Positions 5,644-6,562 of a stretch of DNA of 6,562 bases are shown piece after piece (positions within the stretch are counted from its first letter, which is position 1; every line of letters begins with the position of its first letter). The position numbers and the translations under genes are program-made. The notes below the pieces were generated by a model. That model worked only from the letters and a program-made list of their open reading frames with translations. It was not told the DNA's origin and did not search any database. Origin of the DNA: CAZUCD01 sp964618855 (GTDB lineage Bacteria; Sumerlaeota; Sumerlaeia; SLMS01; JANRJK01); the NCBI GenBank assembly GCA_964618855.1, contig CAZUCD010000187.1, positions 1 to 6,562 on the forward strand. Direction: 5' to 3'.

Positions 5644-6562
5644 TCAGCGGGTGGAGCTGGCGTGCTGCGGTGGGGGCATGGGCCTGCCGTCGCCCGGAGA
5701 AAGGGGGCCCATGGGAATGAAGATGAAGGCGAAGATTGCGACCGTCGCCCAGCCCACAACCAGAGCCGCGCGAGTGGTGCGACGCGGGGCGAGCAGGCGC
5801 TCGATGCGCCGGGCAAGCTCGCTCCGTCCCCGTCCGATCCCAAGGAAGGCGAGGACTCCACGGAGGCCATGCGCGCCCGTGGCCGCGATGTTGAGCAGGG
5901 CACGCGCGTAGGCGATCACATCCAGTCCCTGTGGGCCCGTCGCTTCCTCGTCCACGCACAGCTCGCGTTCAATGGAGAGGTTCTCGTTCGCGATCCAAAC
6001 GAGCGGATGGAACCAGAACATCGCCTGAACGAGCAGTTGGAGACCGACCACCAGCGGATCGCGGCGACGAAGGTGCAGGCACTCGTGCAGGAGCACGGAG
6101 GCCAGGTCGCGCGCACCGACCTGCCCGGGAAGGTCGGCGGGGAGGACGACCACGGGCCGATGGAATCCCGTCGCGAACGGGGTCGCGGCCTCGGCGGAGA
6201 GGACAAGCCTTGGCAGGAAGTCGAGCCCGGCGCGCCCGGCGGCGAGGACCATGGCCTCGTGCAGGGGGCCCTCCCTCAAGTCACGTGCCTTGCCGATCAG
6301 ACGCGCGATGCGGACCGACTGCAACCGGGCCATCGACAAGAGCAGACACGCCCCCGCAAGCCATATCCCGAGGCAAACCGACGCCATGGACGTCGCGAAC
6401 TCCGACTCGCGTGCGACCAGCCACGCCAGGTCCGGGCGGCTGGGCGCCGCGTGCACATCCGTCGGGATCAGGCCGCCATGGATCGCGCCGATGGGGTCGA
6501 AGAAGACGGCAAGCACCGGCGCGTGCAGTGGCGCTATCTGCACCGCCGGCAGCACCGCTTGC
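5644..6562 (-). CDS. M56 (BlaR1/MecR1-type) membrane zinc metalloprotease, N-terminus cut by window edge
   Basis: This is a membrane-embedded zinc protease of the BlaR1/MecR1 family (peptidase M56), which in characterised members cleaves a repressor when a signal is sensed. The motif HECLH, a form of HExxH, lies at residues 157-161 counted from the GTG at 6555. It is followed by a hydrophobic segment containing WFHPLVW (181-187) and by ERELCVDEE (196-204), which matches the family's third-ligand region. The family signature PFATGFHRPVVVLPAD sits at 126-141. Membrane segments are seen near 58-76, 169-188 and 263-281. The frame is open to base 6562, and the part before residue 57 looks like the stretch after the second membrane helix, so the first helices are probably outside the window and the GTG need not be the real start. 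After the last helix only about 20 Pro-rich residues remain, so there is no extracellular penicillin-binding sensor domain. No BlaI-type repressor is visible here. The family call is secure; the substrate is unknown. Confidence 0.88.
   Translation of the reverse strand, partial: QAVLPAVQIAPLHAPVLAVFFDPIGAIHGGLIPTDVHAAPSRPDLAWLVARESEFATSMASVCLGIWLAGACLLLSMARLQSVRIARLIGKARDLREGPLHEAMVLAAGRAGLDFLPRLVLSAEAATPFATGFHRPVVVLPADLPGQVGARDLASVLLHECLHLRRRDPLVVGLQLLVQAMFWFHPLVWIANENLSIERELCVDEEATGPQGLDVIAYARALLNIAATGAHGLRGVLAFLGIGRGRSELARRIERLLAPRRTTRAALVVGWATVAIFAFIFIPMGPLSPGDGRPMPPPQHASSTR

Noticed and set aside
5579..5959. Upstream extension of the gspE frame, which would add 127 residues
   Set aside because: It overlaps the M56 gene, has no N1-domain features, and the ATG at 5578 has an excellent ribosome site.

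Overview
The window is GC-rich (clearly above 60% by eye) and every gene I can support lies on the minus strand, so it reads right to left as one tightly packed transcription unit. It holds eight genes, two of them cut by the window edges. From 6562 down to 1 they are: (1) the C-terminal part of an M56/BlaR1-type membrane metalloprotease; (2) a short GspE/PilB-type secretion ATPase; (3) a long, divergent GspF-type platform protein; (4) a second, more conventional GspF-type platform protein; (5) a GspI-like minor pseudopilin; (6) a GspJ-like minor pseudopilin; (7) a very small GspK/PilX-like protein; (8) a GspG-like pseudopilin that runs off the left edge. The last is open from 627 to base 1 and was translated by hand.

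Genes 2 to 8 are joined by four 4-base ATGA stop/start overlaps and by gaps of only 8 to 9 bases elsewhere, each with a plausible Shine-Dalgarno sequence. They should be co-transcribed and translationally coupled. Together they encode the energy source (GspE), the inner-membrane rotor or platform (two GspF proteins) and the periplasmic pseudopilus (one candidate shaft subunit plus an I/J/K-like tip set) of a type II secretion or type IV pilus-like machine. The secretin (GspD), GspC, GspL, GspM, GspH and the prepilin peptidase are not in this window. The metalloprotease gene is separated from gspE by only 65 bases with no visible terminator, so it may be read into the same transcript, but a functional link is only an inference.

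The organism is probably an uncultured or little-studied bacterium of the PVC/FCB-like assemblage (Planctomycetota, Lentisphaerota, Hydrogenedentota or Sumerlaeota type). The grounds are the abundant 'A|FTLIELL' prepilin signals with Ala before the cut, the 'PNFxEAQxRxK' and 'LTTPIAY' segments of the last pseudopilin, and the M56 protein. This is judged from remembered family patterns, not from a search.

The most unusual points are the asymmetric GspF pair, in which one member has gained membrane segments and lost the conserved Gly-Glu signature in both domains; the stripped-down ATPase with no N1 domain and a very short zinc loop; and the miniature GspK-like protein. There is no stretch over 300 bases without a gene. 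I found no RNA genes, mobile elements, CRISPR arrays or large repeats.
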